A DNA stretch of 35,831 nucleotides, taken from contig NZ_MUMI01000192.1 in NCBI RefSeq assembly GCF_002155975.1, forward strand, positions 1 through 35,831, in the 5' to 3' direction. Position 1 is the first letter of the stretch. Every line of letters starts with the position of its first letter. Position numbers and translations under genes: made by a program. The notes beneath the pieces were generated by a model. The model did not search any database and was not told where the DNA came from. It saw nothing but the letters and a program-made list of their open reading frames with translations. Positions 7,153-15,187 of the stretch are shown here, piece after piece. Origin of the DNA: Amycolatopsis kentuckyensis. GTDB lineage: Bacteria > Actinomycetota > Actinomycetes > Mycobacteriales > Pseudonocardiaceae.

Positions 7153-7956
7153 ATGAGCGACGACGAACACGCGAAGCGGGGCATCGACCTCGACAGACCG
7201 AACGCGGCGCGCGTGTACGACTACATGATCGGCGGCGAGCTGAACTACGCCGTCGACCGGATGTTCGCCGACCGGATCCTGGGTGTGCTGCCGAACGCCA
7301 AGCACATGGCGCTGACCAACCGGGCGTGGCTGCGCCGCGCGGCGCGGTTCGCGGCCGAGCAGGGCATCCGGCAGTTCCTGGACATCGGCTCGGGCATGCC
7401 GACGGTCGGGCACGTGCACGAGGTCGTCCAGTCGATCGACCCGAAGTCGCGGGTGGTCTACGTCGACAACGAGCCGATCGCCGTCGCGCACAGCGAGATC
7501 GTGCTGGAGGGCAACGAGAACGCCGCCATGGTCCAGGCCGACGCCGAGCACCCGGACGAGGTGCTGGAGCACCCGGTCACCGAGGAGCTGCTGGACTTCA
7601 GCGAGCCGGTGATGGTGATCATGGCGGCGTTCATCCACTTCATCCCGGACTCGCGGGACCCCGCCGGGCTGATCGGCACCTACCGCGACGTCCTCGCGCC
7701 GGGCAGCTACCTCGCGCTGTCGTCGGGCACCTGGGAGGGGCAGGGCGAGGAGTCCCAGCGCTCGGTCGCGCTGTACGAGAAGAGCGGCACGCCCCTGACG
7801 CTGCGTTCGCCCGACGAACTGCAGGCGCTGGTGAAGGGCTTCGAGATCCTGCCGCCGGGGATCGTGTTCACGCCCGAATGGCGGCCGGACGGGCCGCTCG
7901 AGGACCCGCCGGAGCAGTCGGGCGGCCTCGCGCTGGTGGCCCGCAAGGAGCGCTGA
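7153..7956 (+). CDS. SAM-dependent methyltransferase, PF04672 type (paralogue 1 of 3)
   Basis: A 267-residue protein of the actinobacterial S-adenosyl methyltransferase family PF04672. The N-terminal signature is DLDRPNAARVYDYMIGG and NYAVDR; the SAM-binding motif I is FLDIGSGMPTVGHVHEV near residue 75, followed by VVYVDNEPIAVAHSEIVL. The C-terminus ends GGLALVARKER. GGGAG precedes the ATG. It is the first of three very similar genes in a row; the second overlaps its stop by one base. Family members are abundant in Streptomyces and Amycolatopsis, but their substrates are largely unknown, and no biosynthetic neighbour gives a clue here. Confidence 0.85.
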   Translation: MSDDEHAKRGIDLDRPNAARVYDYMIGGELNYAVDRMFADRILGVLPNAKHMALTNRAWLRRAARFAAEQGIRQFLDIGSGMPTVGHVHEVVQSIDPKSRVVYVDNEPIAVAHSEIVLEGNENAAMVQADAEHPDEVLEHPVTEELLDFSEPVMVIMAAFIHFIPDSRDPAGLIGTYRDVLAPGSYLALSSGTWEGQGEESQRSVALYEKSGTPLTLRSPDELQALVKGFEILPPGIVFTPEWRPDGPLEDPPEQSGGLALVARKER

Positions 7957-8759
7957 TGGTCGACGAGCACGCGCCGCGCGGCATCGACGTCGACAAGCCG
8001 AACGCGGCGCGTGTGTACGACTACCTGATCGGCGGCAAGCTCAACTACGCGATCGACCGGGAGTTCGCCGAGCGGGTCCTCCGGGTGCGGCCGGAGTCCA
8101 GGGAACTGGCCGTGCTCAACCGGCGGTGGCTGCGCCGCGCGGTGCGGTTCGGCGCCGAGCAGGGCATCCGCCAGTTCCTGGACATCGGCTCGGGCATGCC
8201 GACGGTCGGGCACGTGCACGAGGTCGTCCAGTCGATCGACCCCGAGTCGCGGGTGGTCTACGTCGACAACGAGCCGATCGCCATCGCCCACAGCGAGATC
8301 GTCCTGCAGGACAACGCCAACGCGGAGATGGTGCAGGCCGACGCGGAGGTCCCGGCCGACGTCCTCGAGCACCCGACGACCGGGCGGCTGCTGGACTTCA
8401 CCGAGCCGGTGATGGTCGTCATGGCGGCGTTCATCCACTTCGTCCCGGACTCGCGGAACCCGGCCGGCCTGATCGCGGCCTACCGCGACGCACTCGCCCC
8501 GGGTAGCTACCTGGCGCTGTCGTCGGGCACGTTCGAAGGACAGGGCGAGCAGGTCCTCCGCGCGGCCGAGCTCTACCGGAAGAGCGGCACGGACGTCGTC
8601 CCGCGGTCGAAGGACGAGCTGCGCGCGCTGGTGGACGGCTTCGAGATCCTGCCGCCGGGGATCGTGTTCACGCCGGAGTGGCGGCCGGACGACCCCGCCG
8701 AGGTGGGCGAGCACCCGGAGCACGCCAGCCAGCTGGCCCTGGTGGCCCGCAAGAACTGA
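7956..8759 (+). CDS. SAM-dependent methyltransferase, PF04672 type (paralogue 2 of 3)
   Basis: A 267-residue paralogue starting MVDEHAPRGIDVDKPNAARV at the TGATG junction with gene 1, so it has no promoter of its own and must be co-translated. The central block, FLDIGSGMPTVGHVHEVVQS through YVDNEPIAIAHSEIVLQ, is nearly identical to paralogue 1, while the C-terminal tail differs (PEHASQLALVARKN). The close match in both DNA and protein to gene 1 indicates fairly recent tandem duplication. All cofactor-binding residues seem intact, so there is no sign of decay. Substrate unknown. Confidence 0.85.
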   Translation: MVDEHAPRGIDVDKPNAARVYDYLIGGKLNYAIDREFAERVLRVRPESRELAVLNRRWLRRAVRFGAEQGIRQFLDIGSGMPTVGHVHEVVQSIDPESRVVYVDNEPIAIAHSEIVLQDNANAEMVQADAEVPADVLEHPTTGRLLDFTEPVMVVMAAFIHFVPDSRNPAGLIAAYRDALAPGSYLALSSGTFEGQGEQVLRAAELYRKSGTDVVPRSKDELRALVDGFEILPPGIVFTPEWRPDDPAEVGEHPEHASQLALVARKN

Positions 8760-8854
8760 TGCGCCGGCTGTACACCCGAGGCCACCCACCGCGCGCCTCT
8801 TCGGCCTGCCGGTCAACGACACCGGTCACCTCGCGGGCTGACCGGGGTGCCCGG

Positions 8855-8874
8855 CTATTCTCGCGGGCACACCT
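8855..8874 (+). promoter_or_regulatory. Promoter-like element CTATTCTC-N5-CACACCT before methyltransferase 3
   Basis: The counterpart of the element at 7116-7134, with TATTCT at 8856-8861 and the ATG 32 bp downstream. It lies in a 134-bp spacer between paralogues 2 and 3, so paralogue 3 probably has its own promoter. Nothing else was recognised in the spacer. Confidence 0.45.
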
Positions 8875-8893
8875 GACTGCGGGGAGAGCGGCG

Positions 8894-9700
8894 ATGAGCG
8901 AAGACGAGCACGCGCGGCGGGGCATCGACCTCGACAAGCCCAACGCCGCGCGCGTGTACGACTACATCCTCGGCGGGCAGCTCAACTACGCCGTCGACCG
9001 GATGTTCGCCGAGCAGGTGCTGGCCGCGCAGCCGAACGCGCGCGAGCGGGCGCGGCTCAACCGGCAGTGGCTGCGCCGGGCCATCCGGTTCGGGATGGAC
9101 CAGGGCATCCGGCAGTTCCTCGACATCGGGTCCGGCATGCCGACCGTCGGGCACGTGCACGAAGTGGCCCAGGCCGTCGACTCCCGGGCTCGGGTCGTCT
9201 ACGTCGACAACGAGCCGGTCGCCGTCGCGCACAGCGAGATCGTCCTGGAGGACAACGACAACGCGGCCATGGTGCACGCCGACGCCGAGTTCCCCGACGA
9301 CGTCCTCGAGCACGAGGTCACCGAGATGATGCTGGACCTGGACCAGCCGGTGATGGTGGTGATGGCACTGTTCGTGCACTTCATCCCGGACGAGCGTGAC
9401 CCGGCCGGGCTGATCGCCGCCTACCGCGACGCGCTCGCGCCCGGCAGCTACCTCGCCCTGTCGTCCGCCACGTACGAGCAGCAGAGCGACGGCACGGCCC
9501 GCGCCGTCGCGATGTACCAGAAGAGCGCGAACCCGGTGACGCCGCGCTCGGCCGACGAGCTCCGGGCCTTGGTCGACGGCTTCGAGATCGTCGACCCGGG
9601 CATCGTGTTCATCCCCGAGTGGCGGCCGGACAACCCCGCGGAAATGCCGCCCGACCCCGCCGAATGCGGTGGTCTGGCCCTGGTGGCACGCAAGAACTAG
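8894..9700 (+). CDS. SAM-dependent methyltransferase, PF04672 type (paralogue 3 of 3)
   Basis: A 268-residue paralogue (MSEDEHARRGIDLDKPNAAR) with the same motif I FLDIGSGMPTVGHVHEV and YVDNEPVAVAHSEIVL. It is more diverged in the middle (HADAEFPDDVLEHEVTEMM) and C-terminus than the first two are from each other. GGGGAGAG precedes the ATG. A separate promoter copy lies upstream. Its stop overlaps the end of the convergent MFS gene by four bases, leaving no room for a terminator. Reaction presumably SAM-dependent methyl transfer; acceptor unknown. Confidence 0.85.
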   Translation: MSEDEHARRGIDLDKPNAARVYDYILGGQLNYAVDRMFAEQVLAAQPNARERARLNRQWLRRAIRFGMDQGIRQFLDIGSGMPTVGHVHEVAQAVDSRARVVYVDNEPVAVAHSEIVLEDNDNAAMVHADAEFPDDVLEHEVTEMMLDLDQPVMVVMALFVHFIPDERDPAGLIAAYRDALAPGSYLALSSATYEQQSDGTARAVAMYQKSANPVTPRSADELRALVDGFEIVDPGIVFIPEWRPDNPAEMPPDPAECGGLALVARKN

Positions 9701-11100
9701 GCGGCGACCAGCTCTGGCGCGGTCCGCGTCCGCGGGACCAGCGCCGCGAGCAGCGCACCCGCCAGCGCGGCGGACGCGGCCACCGCGAACGTCGCGCGGA
9801 AGCCGAACAGGGACGGCACCGGCAGGCCGCCGACGGTGATCGTCAGCTGGGCCAGCATCGCCGCCATCACCGCGCTGGAGATCGCCGTGCCGACCGAGCG
9901 CATCAGGGAGTTCAGGCCGTTCGCCGACGCCGTTTCGGTGACCGGCACCGACCCCATGATCAGCGCGGGCATCGCCGCGTACGCGATGCCGACACCCGCC
10001 CCGATGATCACCGACGCCGTGATCAGCTCGAGCGCGTTGTCCATCAGCACGATCGCGAACGCGTACCCGGCGGCGATCACCAGCGCACCGCTCATCAGCG
10101 TCGGGCGCGGGCCGAACCGGGCGATGAGCCGCGCGGAAACCGGCGAGAGCAGCATCATCACCAGGCCGTTCGGGGCCAGGGTGAGGCCGGATTCGACCAT
10201 CGTCTGGCCCAGCCCGTAGCCGGTCGACGCCGGCGCCTGCAGCAGCTGCGGGAACGACAACGCCATGGCGTACAAGGCGAAGCCGACCATGATCGACGCG
10301 AGGTTCGTGAACAGCACCGGGCGGCGCGCGGACACCCGCAGGTCGACCAGTGGATCCCGGCGGCGCAGCTGGTAGGCGCCCCAGCCGAGCAGGACGACGA
10401 CGGCGGCCGCGGCCAACCCGAGCGTCCGCACGCTGGTCCAGCCCCAGGTACCGCCCTTGACCACCGGCAGCAGCAGGCAGAGCAACCCGGCGGCCAGCCC
10501 GAACGCGCCGAAGTAGTCGAACGGCGCGGGCGTCCGCAGCGGCGACTCGGGCACGACGGTGAGGATCAGCAGCGCGCAGGCCAGCCCGAGCCCGGCGGCG
10601 GTCCAGAAGAGCACGTGCCAGTCGGCGTTCTCGGCCACCACGGCCGCGACCGGCAGCCCGATGGCGCCACCGACCCCGAGCGTCGCGCTCATCAGCGAGA
10701 TCGCGCCGCCGACGCGTTCGGGCGGCAGTTCGTCGCGCATGATGCTGATGCCGAGCGGGATCACGCCCATCGCGCAGCCCTGCAGCCCCCGGCCGAGGAT
10801 CTGGAACCCGAGCGCGCTGGTCGTCGCCGACACGACCGAACCGGCGATGAGCAGCCCGAGGCTGACCAGGATCATCCGCCGTTTGCCGTAGAGGTCGCCG
10901 AGCCGCCCGCTCACCGGCGTGACGACGGACGCGGCCAGCAGCGTCACGGTGACCACCCAGGACGCGTCGGCCGCCGGGACGTGCAGCAACCGCGGGAAGA
11001 CCGGGATCAGCGGCACGACCAGCGTCTGCATGAACGACGCGACGAGCCCGCACGAGGCGAGCACCACGACGATCGCCCGGCCGGAACTGGTCACCACCAC
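9697..11100 (-). CDS. MFS transporter, drug:H+ antiporter-2 (EmrB/QacA-like)
   Basis: A 467-residue polytopic membrane protein with many hydrophobic segments, compatible with 14 helices. MFS motif A is visible as GRLGDLYGKRRM after the second helix, and the fifth-helix antiporter motif region as LGVGGAIGLPVAAVV. Such proteins export drugs or metabolites by proton antiport in the cytoplasmic membrane. Tandem GTG codons at 11100 and 11097 begin the frame behind GGGGG; either could be used. The upstream 129 bp contain a GTACT-T-AGTAC palindrome and a CATGCA direct repeat. No TetR or MarR gene is adjacent to suggest the inducer. Substrate not predictable. Confidence 0.85.
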   Translation of the reverse strand: MVVTSSGRAIVVVLASCGLVASFMQTLVVPLIPVFPRLLHVPAADASWVVTVTLLAASVVTPVSGRLGDLYGKRRMILVSLGLLIAGSVVSATTSALGFQILGRGLQGCAMGVIPLGISIMRDELPPERVGGAISLMSATLGVGGAIGLPVAAVVAENADWHVLFWTAAGLGLACALLILTVVPESPLRTPAPFDYFGAFGLAAGLLCLLLPVVKGGTWGWTSVRTLGLAAAAVVVLLGWGAYQLRRRDPLVDLRVSARRPVLFTNLASIMVGFALYAMALSFPQLLQAPASTGYGLGQTMVESGLTLAPNGLVMMLLSPVSARLIARFGPRPTLMSGALVIAAGYAFAIVLMDNALELITASVIIGAGVGIAYAAMPALIMGSVPVTETASANGLNSLMRSVGTAISSAVMAAMLAQLTITVGGLPVPSLFGFRATFAVAASAALAGALLAALVPRTRTAPELVAA

Positions 11101-11111
11101 ACCCCCAGTGT

Positions 11112-11122
11112 GTACTTAGTAC
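11112..11122. promoter_or_regulatory. Palindrome GTACT-T-AGTAC upstream of the MFS exporter
   Basis: Perfect 5-bp arms with a one-base centre, starting 12 bp before the MFS start codon. The position is right for a repressor site covering the start region, as is common for TetR-controlled exporters. The regulator is not in the window. Confidence 0.4.
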
Positions 11123-11126
11123 GCAT

Positions 11127-11142
11127 CATGCAACTTCATGCA
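11127..11142. repeat. Direct repeat CATGCA-N4-CATGCA in the MFS/kinase divergent spacer
   Basis: Two CATGCA copies 10 bp apart (start to start), one helical turn, between the divergent MFS and histidine-kinase genes. It could be a tandem binding site for a regulator. Short, so chance is possible. Confidence 0.25.
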
Positions 11143-11216
11143 CTGTACCTACGGGGTGACGGATTCCCGCATGAGTGGCGGTTTCGTCACAGCCGGAAAC
11201 CGGTGCCCCGTATCCC

Positions 11217-11222
11217 TAGACT
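11217..11222 (+). promoter_or_regulatory. Possible -10 box TAGACT for the kinase/regulator operon
   Basis: TAGACT lies 7 bp before the ATG of the histidine kinase, which would make the mRNA leaderless, a common actinobacterial arrangement. No ribosome site precedes the ATG, which agrees. No clear -35 was seen. Confidence 0.3.
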
Positions 11223-11229
11223 CCTCTGC

Positions 11230-12297
11230 ATGTCCTGGTTGCGCCGGTTCGCCGTGGAGCTCGCGGTCACCGTGACGGTGCTCGCCGGCTCGCTGTTCGC
11301 CGTGCTGTGGGACCGGCCCGAACCCGCGCGCCACGCCGCGGTCGGCTGGACGCTCACCGTCCTCGCCTGCGCCGCCCTCTTCTTCCGGCGGCGGTACCCC
11401 CTGACCGTCGCCGGGTGCACGCTCGTCTGCTGCGCCCTCTACTACCCCCTCACCGACCCGGACGGCCTCGTCCTGCTCGCTTTCGCCTACGCCCTCTACA
11501 ACGCCGCCGCGGCCGGGCGGATCCGCGGGGCCGCGCTGCTCGTCGTCGCCGCGATGGCCGGGGTCACCGCCGGCGAAATCAGCTCGCGGACCGGGCGGCA
11601 CGTCGACAACTTCGCCTTCTTCCTGATGACCGGGTGGTTCGTGGCCCTGGTCGCCGGCGGCGCCGTCGCGCACTACCGGGCCGAGGCCGAGCGGACCAAG
11701 GAGGCCGAGGCCCGGGCGCGCGCCACCGACGAACGCCTGCGCATCGCCCGCGAGCTGCACGACGTCCTCGGCCACCACCTCGCGCTGATCAACGTCCAGG
11801 CCGGCGCCGCGCTGCACCGCCGTGATCCCGGGCAGGCCGAGGAAGCGCTCGCGGCCATCAAGGACGCCAGCAAGACCGCACTCCAGGAGTTGCGCACGAC
11901 GCTCGGCATGCTCCGCCGGACCGGCGGGCCCAGCCTCCAGCGGATCGCGGAGCTGGCCGAATCCGTCGGCGCCTCCGGGCTGACCGTGCGCACCGAGATC
12001 GACGGCGTCGCCCGTGACCTGCCGCCGGACGTCGAGCACGCCGCGTTCCGGGTGGTGCAGGAGGCGCTGACGAACGTCGCCAAGCACGCCGGCGCGGAGA
12101 CCGTCGTCGTCCGGCTCGGCTACGGCGCCGACGAGCTGTCCGTCCAGGTCGACGACGACGGCCGCGGCGGTGCGGCGCCGGCGGGCAACGGCATCCGCGG
12201 GATGGCCGAACGCGCGCGGGCCCTCGGCGGCGAGCTGACCGCGGCGCCGCGCGAAGACGGCGGTTACCGCGTGCACGCCCGGCTGCCGGTGCGATGA
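11230..12297 (+). CDS. Two-component sensor histidine kinase, NarL/DesK type (HisKA_3)
   Basis: A 355-residue membrane kinase. Four or five hydrophobic segments occupy residues 8-145 and there is no large extracellular domain, so the signal is probably sensed in or at the membrane. The HisKA_3 box reads RIARELHDVLGHHLALI with His177 as the phosphorylated residue. The ATPase domain shows EALTNVAKHA (N box), DDDGRGG and GNGIRGMAERARALGG. It is followed seven bases later by its response regulator and then by an MMPL transporter, a common actinobacterial cassette in which the pair controls the transporter. The stimulus is unknown; cell-envelope or antibiotic stress would be a reasonable guess. 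Confidence 0.88.
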   Translation: MSWLRRFAVELAVTVTVLAGSLFAVLWDRPEPARHAAVGWTLTVLACAALFFRRRYPLTVAGCTLVCCALYYPLTDPDGLVLLAFAYALYNAAAAGRIRGAALLVVAAMAGVTAGEISSRTGRHVDNFAFFLMTGWFVALVAGGAVAHYRAEAERTKEAEARARATDERLRIARELHDVLGHHLALINVQAGAALHRRDPGQAEEALAAIKDASKTALQELRTTLGMLRRTGGPSLQRIAELAESVGASGLTVRTEIDGVARDLPPDVEHAAFRVVQEALTNVAKHAGAETVVVRLGYGADELSVQVDDDGRGGAAPAGNGIRGMAERARALGGELTAAPREDGGYRVHARLPVR

Positions 12298-12304
12298 TGG
12301 GCCG

Positions 12305-12970
12305 ATGATCCGGGTCCTGCTCGTCGACGACCAGCGGCTCGTCCGCGCCGGCTTCCGGTCCATTTTGGACGGCGAGGACGACATCTCGGTCGTGGCCGAG
12401 GCCGCGGACGGGCGCGAGGCGCTGCAGGCCGCGCACGAGCACCACCCCGACGTCGTGCTGATGGACATCCGGATGCCGGTGCTCGACGGCCTCGCCGCCA
12501 CCCGGCACCTCCTCGCGGACCCGGCCGTGCGGACCAAGGTCGTCATCCTCACGACGTTCGACCTCGACGAAGACGTCTACGGCGCGCTGCGGGCGGGCGC
12601 GAGCGGGTTCCTGGTCAAGGACACCGAGCCCGAGGAGCTGATCCACGCCGTGCGCGTGGTCGCCCGCGGCGACGCGCTGCTGGCGCCGTCGATCACCCGG
12701 CGGCTGATCGCGGAGTTCGCCGCGCGCGGCACCCGCCCGGCGGCGTCCCCGGCCCTGGACCGGCTCACCGACCGGGAGCGCGAAGTGCTGTCCCTGGTCG
12801 CGGCCGGGCTGTCGAACGACGAGATCGCGCGCGAGCTCACGCTCAGCCCGGCGACGGCGAAGACGCACGTCAGCCGCATCATGACCAAGACCGGCACGCA
12901 CGACCGGGCGCAGCTGGTCGTCCTCGCCTACGAGTCCGGCGCGGTGACGCCGCGGTGGCTGGCGCCCTGA
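12305..12970 (+). CDS. Response regulator, NarL/LuxR type
   Basis: A 221-residue regulator. The receiver domain has the acidic pair Asp8-Asp9 and the phospho-acceptor Asp54 (VVLMDIRMPVLDG), with TT and Lys (LVKDT) at the usual switch positions. A LuxR-type helix-turn-helix near residues 153-197 reads LTDREREVLSLVAAGLSNDE followed by IARELTLSPATAKTHVSRIM. It is the partner of the kinase just upstream. A large CCCGTAC palindrome begins at the first base after its stop codon and lies in front of the MMPL transporter gene, which is the likely target. Confidence 0.9.
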   Translation: MIRVLLVDDQRLVRAGFRSILDGEDDISVVAEAADGREALQAAHEHHPDVVLMDIRMPVLDGLAATRHLLADPAVRTKVVILTTFDLDEDVYGALRAGASGFLVKDTEPEELIHAVRVVARGDALLAPSITRRLIAEFAARGTRPAASPALDRLTDREREVLSLVAAGLSNDEIARELTLSPATAKTHVSRIMTKTGTHDRAQLVVLAYESGAVTPRWLAP

Positions 12971-12994
12971 CCCGTACTCCCCCGGGTGTACGGG
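12971..12994. promoter_or_regulatory. 24-bp palindrome CCCGTAC-N10-GTACGGG (putative response-regulator site)
   Basis: The reading is CCCGTAC TCCCCCGGGT GTACGGG: 7-bp perfect arms, with three further pairs (CCC with GGG) inside, so 10 of 12 base pairs match. It lies 91 bp before the MMPL start. Lack of a T tract and its place in front of a gene argue for an operator rather than a terminator, most likely for the adjacent LuxR-type regulator. Confidence 0.5.
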
Positions 12995-13084
12995 ACCGGC
13001 CTTAGGGGACACCGCCGGGAGCACGCGAAGTGTCCTCCGCTGCGCGACGCGCGGTAGGGCCCTTCTCGCGAATCCTTGTCCACC

Positions 13085-15136
13085 ATGGACACCATCACTC
13101 GTACCACCGGGGGCGGCCTGGCGCGGCTGGCCGGCTGGGCGCAGCGCCACCGGTGGCTCGCCGTCGCGCTCTGGGCGCTCGTCCTCATCGGCGTCACGTT
13201 CACCTCGCAGCTGGCCGGCAGCGCCTTCCACGACGACAACTCGTTGCCCGGCACCGAATCCCAGCAGGTCGTGGACCTGCTCGACAACACGGCCCAATCC
13301 GGCGCGAGCGCGCAGATCGTGCTGAAGGCCGACGGCGGGCTCGCCGCGAACCGCGCGCCGATCGACACCATGCTGGCCGAAGTCCGGTCCCTGCCGCACG
13401 TGCGGTCGGTGACCGAGCCGCTGGAAACGCTCTCGCCCGACGGGCGGATCGGCTACGCCACCGTCACCTTCGACGCGGCTTCGACCGACCTCCCCTACGA
13501 CGACATCGTCAAGTTCGCCGACACCGCGAAGCGGACCGGCCCGGTCGAGGTCGCGCTCGCCGGGGACCCGATCGAGCGGATCTCCGAAAGCGGCGGCCCG
13601 GCGGAGGGCGTCGGCTTGCTCGCCGCGCTGGTCATCCTCGTGTTCCTGTTCCGCTCGCTGCTCGCGGCCGGGCTGCCGGTGATCACCGCGGTGTTCGCCG
13701 TCGGCAGCACGCTGGGCGTGATCACGGTCGTCTCGCGCTTCGTCGACATCGCGAGCTACACCGCGCCGCTGATGATGCTGGTCGGGTTCGGTGTCGGCGT
13801 CGACTACGCCTTGCTGATCTTTTCCCGCTACCGCACGGAAATCCTCGCCGGTCACGACCGCGACGCGGCCGCCCGCCGCGCCCTCGACACCGCCGGCCGC
13901 TCGGTGCTGTTCGCCGGCACGACCGTGATCATCGCGCTGCTCGGCCTCCTCGCGCTCGGGCTCGGCGGGCTGCGCGGGGTCGCGCTGTCCGTCGCGCTCA
14001 CCGTGCTGATGACGATGCTCGCGTCCGTTACGCTCCTGCCCGCGCTGCTGTCGCTGTTCGGCAAGCGGCTCGAACGCGGGATCCGCCGGCACGCTCTTCG
14101 GAAGGAGCACGGCAAGGCGTGGCGACGGCTCGCCGACAGCGTCCAACGCCGTCCGCTGGCTCCGCTGGCCATCGGCTTGATCGTCCTCATCGGACTGTCC
14201 ATTCCGGCCGCGGGCATGCGGCTCGGGTTCGCCGACGCGAGCACCGACCCGGCCGGCTCCACCACGCGGAAGGCCTACGACCTGCTGGCCGAGGGTTTCG
14301 GCCCGGGATTCACCGGACCGCTCGCGATCGTCGCCGAGGACGGTGACACCGGCGCGTTGCAGCAGAAACTCGCGTCCACCCCGGGGATCGCCCGCGCCCT
14401 GCCGCCGATGGGCCGGACGGTCCTGGTCTTCCCGACGACGTCACCGCAGGACGAGGCGACCGCCGAGCTGGTGACGCGGCTGCGGACCGACGTCCTCCCG
14501 ACACTGCCGGGCCACTACCTCGTCGGCGGCTCGGTCGCGGCGGCGACGGACTTCGCCGGCGCCGTGGCGGAGCGGCTGCCGCTGTTCGTGCTGGTCGTCG
14601 TCGGGTTGTCCGCGTTGCTGCTCATGGTCGTGTTCCGGTCGATCCTGATCCCGCTCAAGGCGGCGCTGCTGAACCTGCTGAGCATCGGCGCCTCCCTCGG
14701 CGTGATGACGCTGGTGTTCGGCGACGGCTGGTTCGGCGCGCAGCCCGGCCCGATCGAGGCGTTCGTACCGGTGATGATCTTCGCGATCGTCTTCGGGCTG
14801 TCGATGGACTACGAGGTGTTCCTGGTGTCCCGGATGCACGAGGAGTGGCGGCGCACCGGCGACGCGCAGCTGGCGGTGCGCGAAGGCCTCGCCTCGACGG
14901 GCGCGGTGATCACCGCGGCCGGCGCGATCATGGTGCTGGTGTTCGGCGCGTTCCTGCTCGACCCGTCCCGGATGCTGGCCCAGTTCGGCCTCGGCCTGGC
15001 GGTCGCGGTCCTGCTGGACGCACTGGTGATCCGCTGCCTGGTCGTCCCGGCGATCATGCGCCTGCTCGGGGCGAAAGCCTGGTGGCTGCCGCGGTGGCTG
15101 GATCGGCGTCTGCCGCACTTCGCATTGGAGCCGTGA
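13085..15136 (+). CDS. MMPL family RND-type transporter
   Basis: A 683-residue membrane protein with the MMPL layout. One N-terminal helix (WLAVALWALVLIGVTF) precedes an extracytoplasmic domain (residues about 45-170). A bundle of helices follows with GFGVGVDYALLIFSRYRTE, the conserved Asp-Tyr motif of the proton path. The second half repeats the pattern: an external domain, then IVFGLSMDYEVFLVSRMHEE. MMPL proteins export lipids, siderophores or hydrophobic drugs. The ATG at 13085 is preferred to a TTG three codons upstream. The two-component genes and palindrome upstream suggest induction by their signal. Translation ends just before a strong bidirectional terminator. Confidence 0.9.
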   Translation: MDTITRTTGGGLARLAGWAQRHRWLAVALWALVLIGVTFTSQLAGSAFHDDNSLPGTESQQVVDLLDNTAQSGASAQIVLKADGGLAANRAPIDTMLAEVRSLPHVRSVTEPLETLSPDGRIGYATVTFDAASTDLPYDDIVKFADTAKRTGPVEVALAGDPIERISESGGPAEGVGLLAALVILVFLFRSLLAAGLPVITAVFAVGSTLGVITVVSRFVDIASYTAPLMMLVGFGVGVDYALLIFSRYRTEILAGHDRDAAARRALDTAGRSVLFAGTTVIIALLGLLALGLGGLRGVALSVALTVLMTMLASVTLLPALLSLFGKRLERGIRRHALRKEHGKAWRRLADSVQRRPLAPLAIGLIVLIGLSIPAAGMRLGFADASTDPAGSTTRKAYDLLAEGFGPGFTGPLAIVAEDGDTGALQQKLASTPGIARALPPMGRTVLVFPTTSPQDEATAELVTRLRTDVLPTLPGHYLVGGSVAAATDFAGAVAERLPLFVLVVVGLSALLLMVVFRSILIPLKAALLNLLSIGASLGVMTLVFGDGWFGAQPGPIEAFVPVMIFAIVFGLSMDYEVFLVSRMHEEWRRTGDAQLAVREGLASTGAVITAAGAIMVLVFGAFLLDPSRMLAQFGLGLAVAVLLDALVIRCLVVPAIMRLLGAKAWWLPRWLDRRLPHFALEP

Positions 15137-15142
15137 CACGCC

Positions 15143-15175
15143 AAGGGCCGCCACCGGAGTCCGGTGGCGGCCCTT
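15143..15175. terminator. Strong bidirectional terminator between MMPL and fadB
   Basis: A perfect inverted repeat: AAGGGCCGCCACCGG, loop AGT, CCGGTGGCGGCCCTT. The 15-bp arms begin with AA and end with TT. It lies in the 51-bp gap between the convergent MMPL and fadB genes and serves both. Confidence 0.9.
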
Positions 15176-15187
15176 GAACGTCAGCCG

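Noticed and set aside
8855-11053. Minus-strand frame of 732 codons across methyltransferase 3 and the MFS gene
   Set aside because: It runs through two genes in other frames and its translation is Arg/Ala/Gly-rich without domains.
12971-12994. Palindrome after the response regulator as a transcription terminator
   Set aside because: No T-rich end, and it lies in front of a gene likely controlled by that regulator; an operator is more likely, though a terminator is not excluded.
11858-14146. Minus-strand frame of 762 codons opposite kinase, regulator and MMPL genes
   Set aside because: A shadow frame; the plus-strand genes have complete catalytic motifs and correct spacing.
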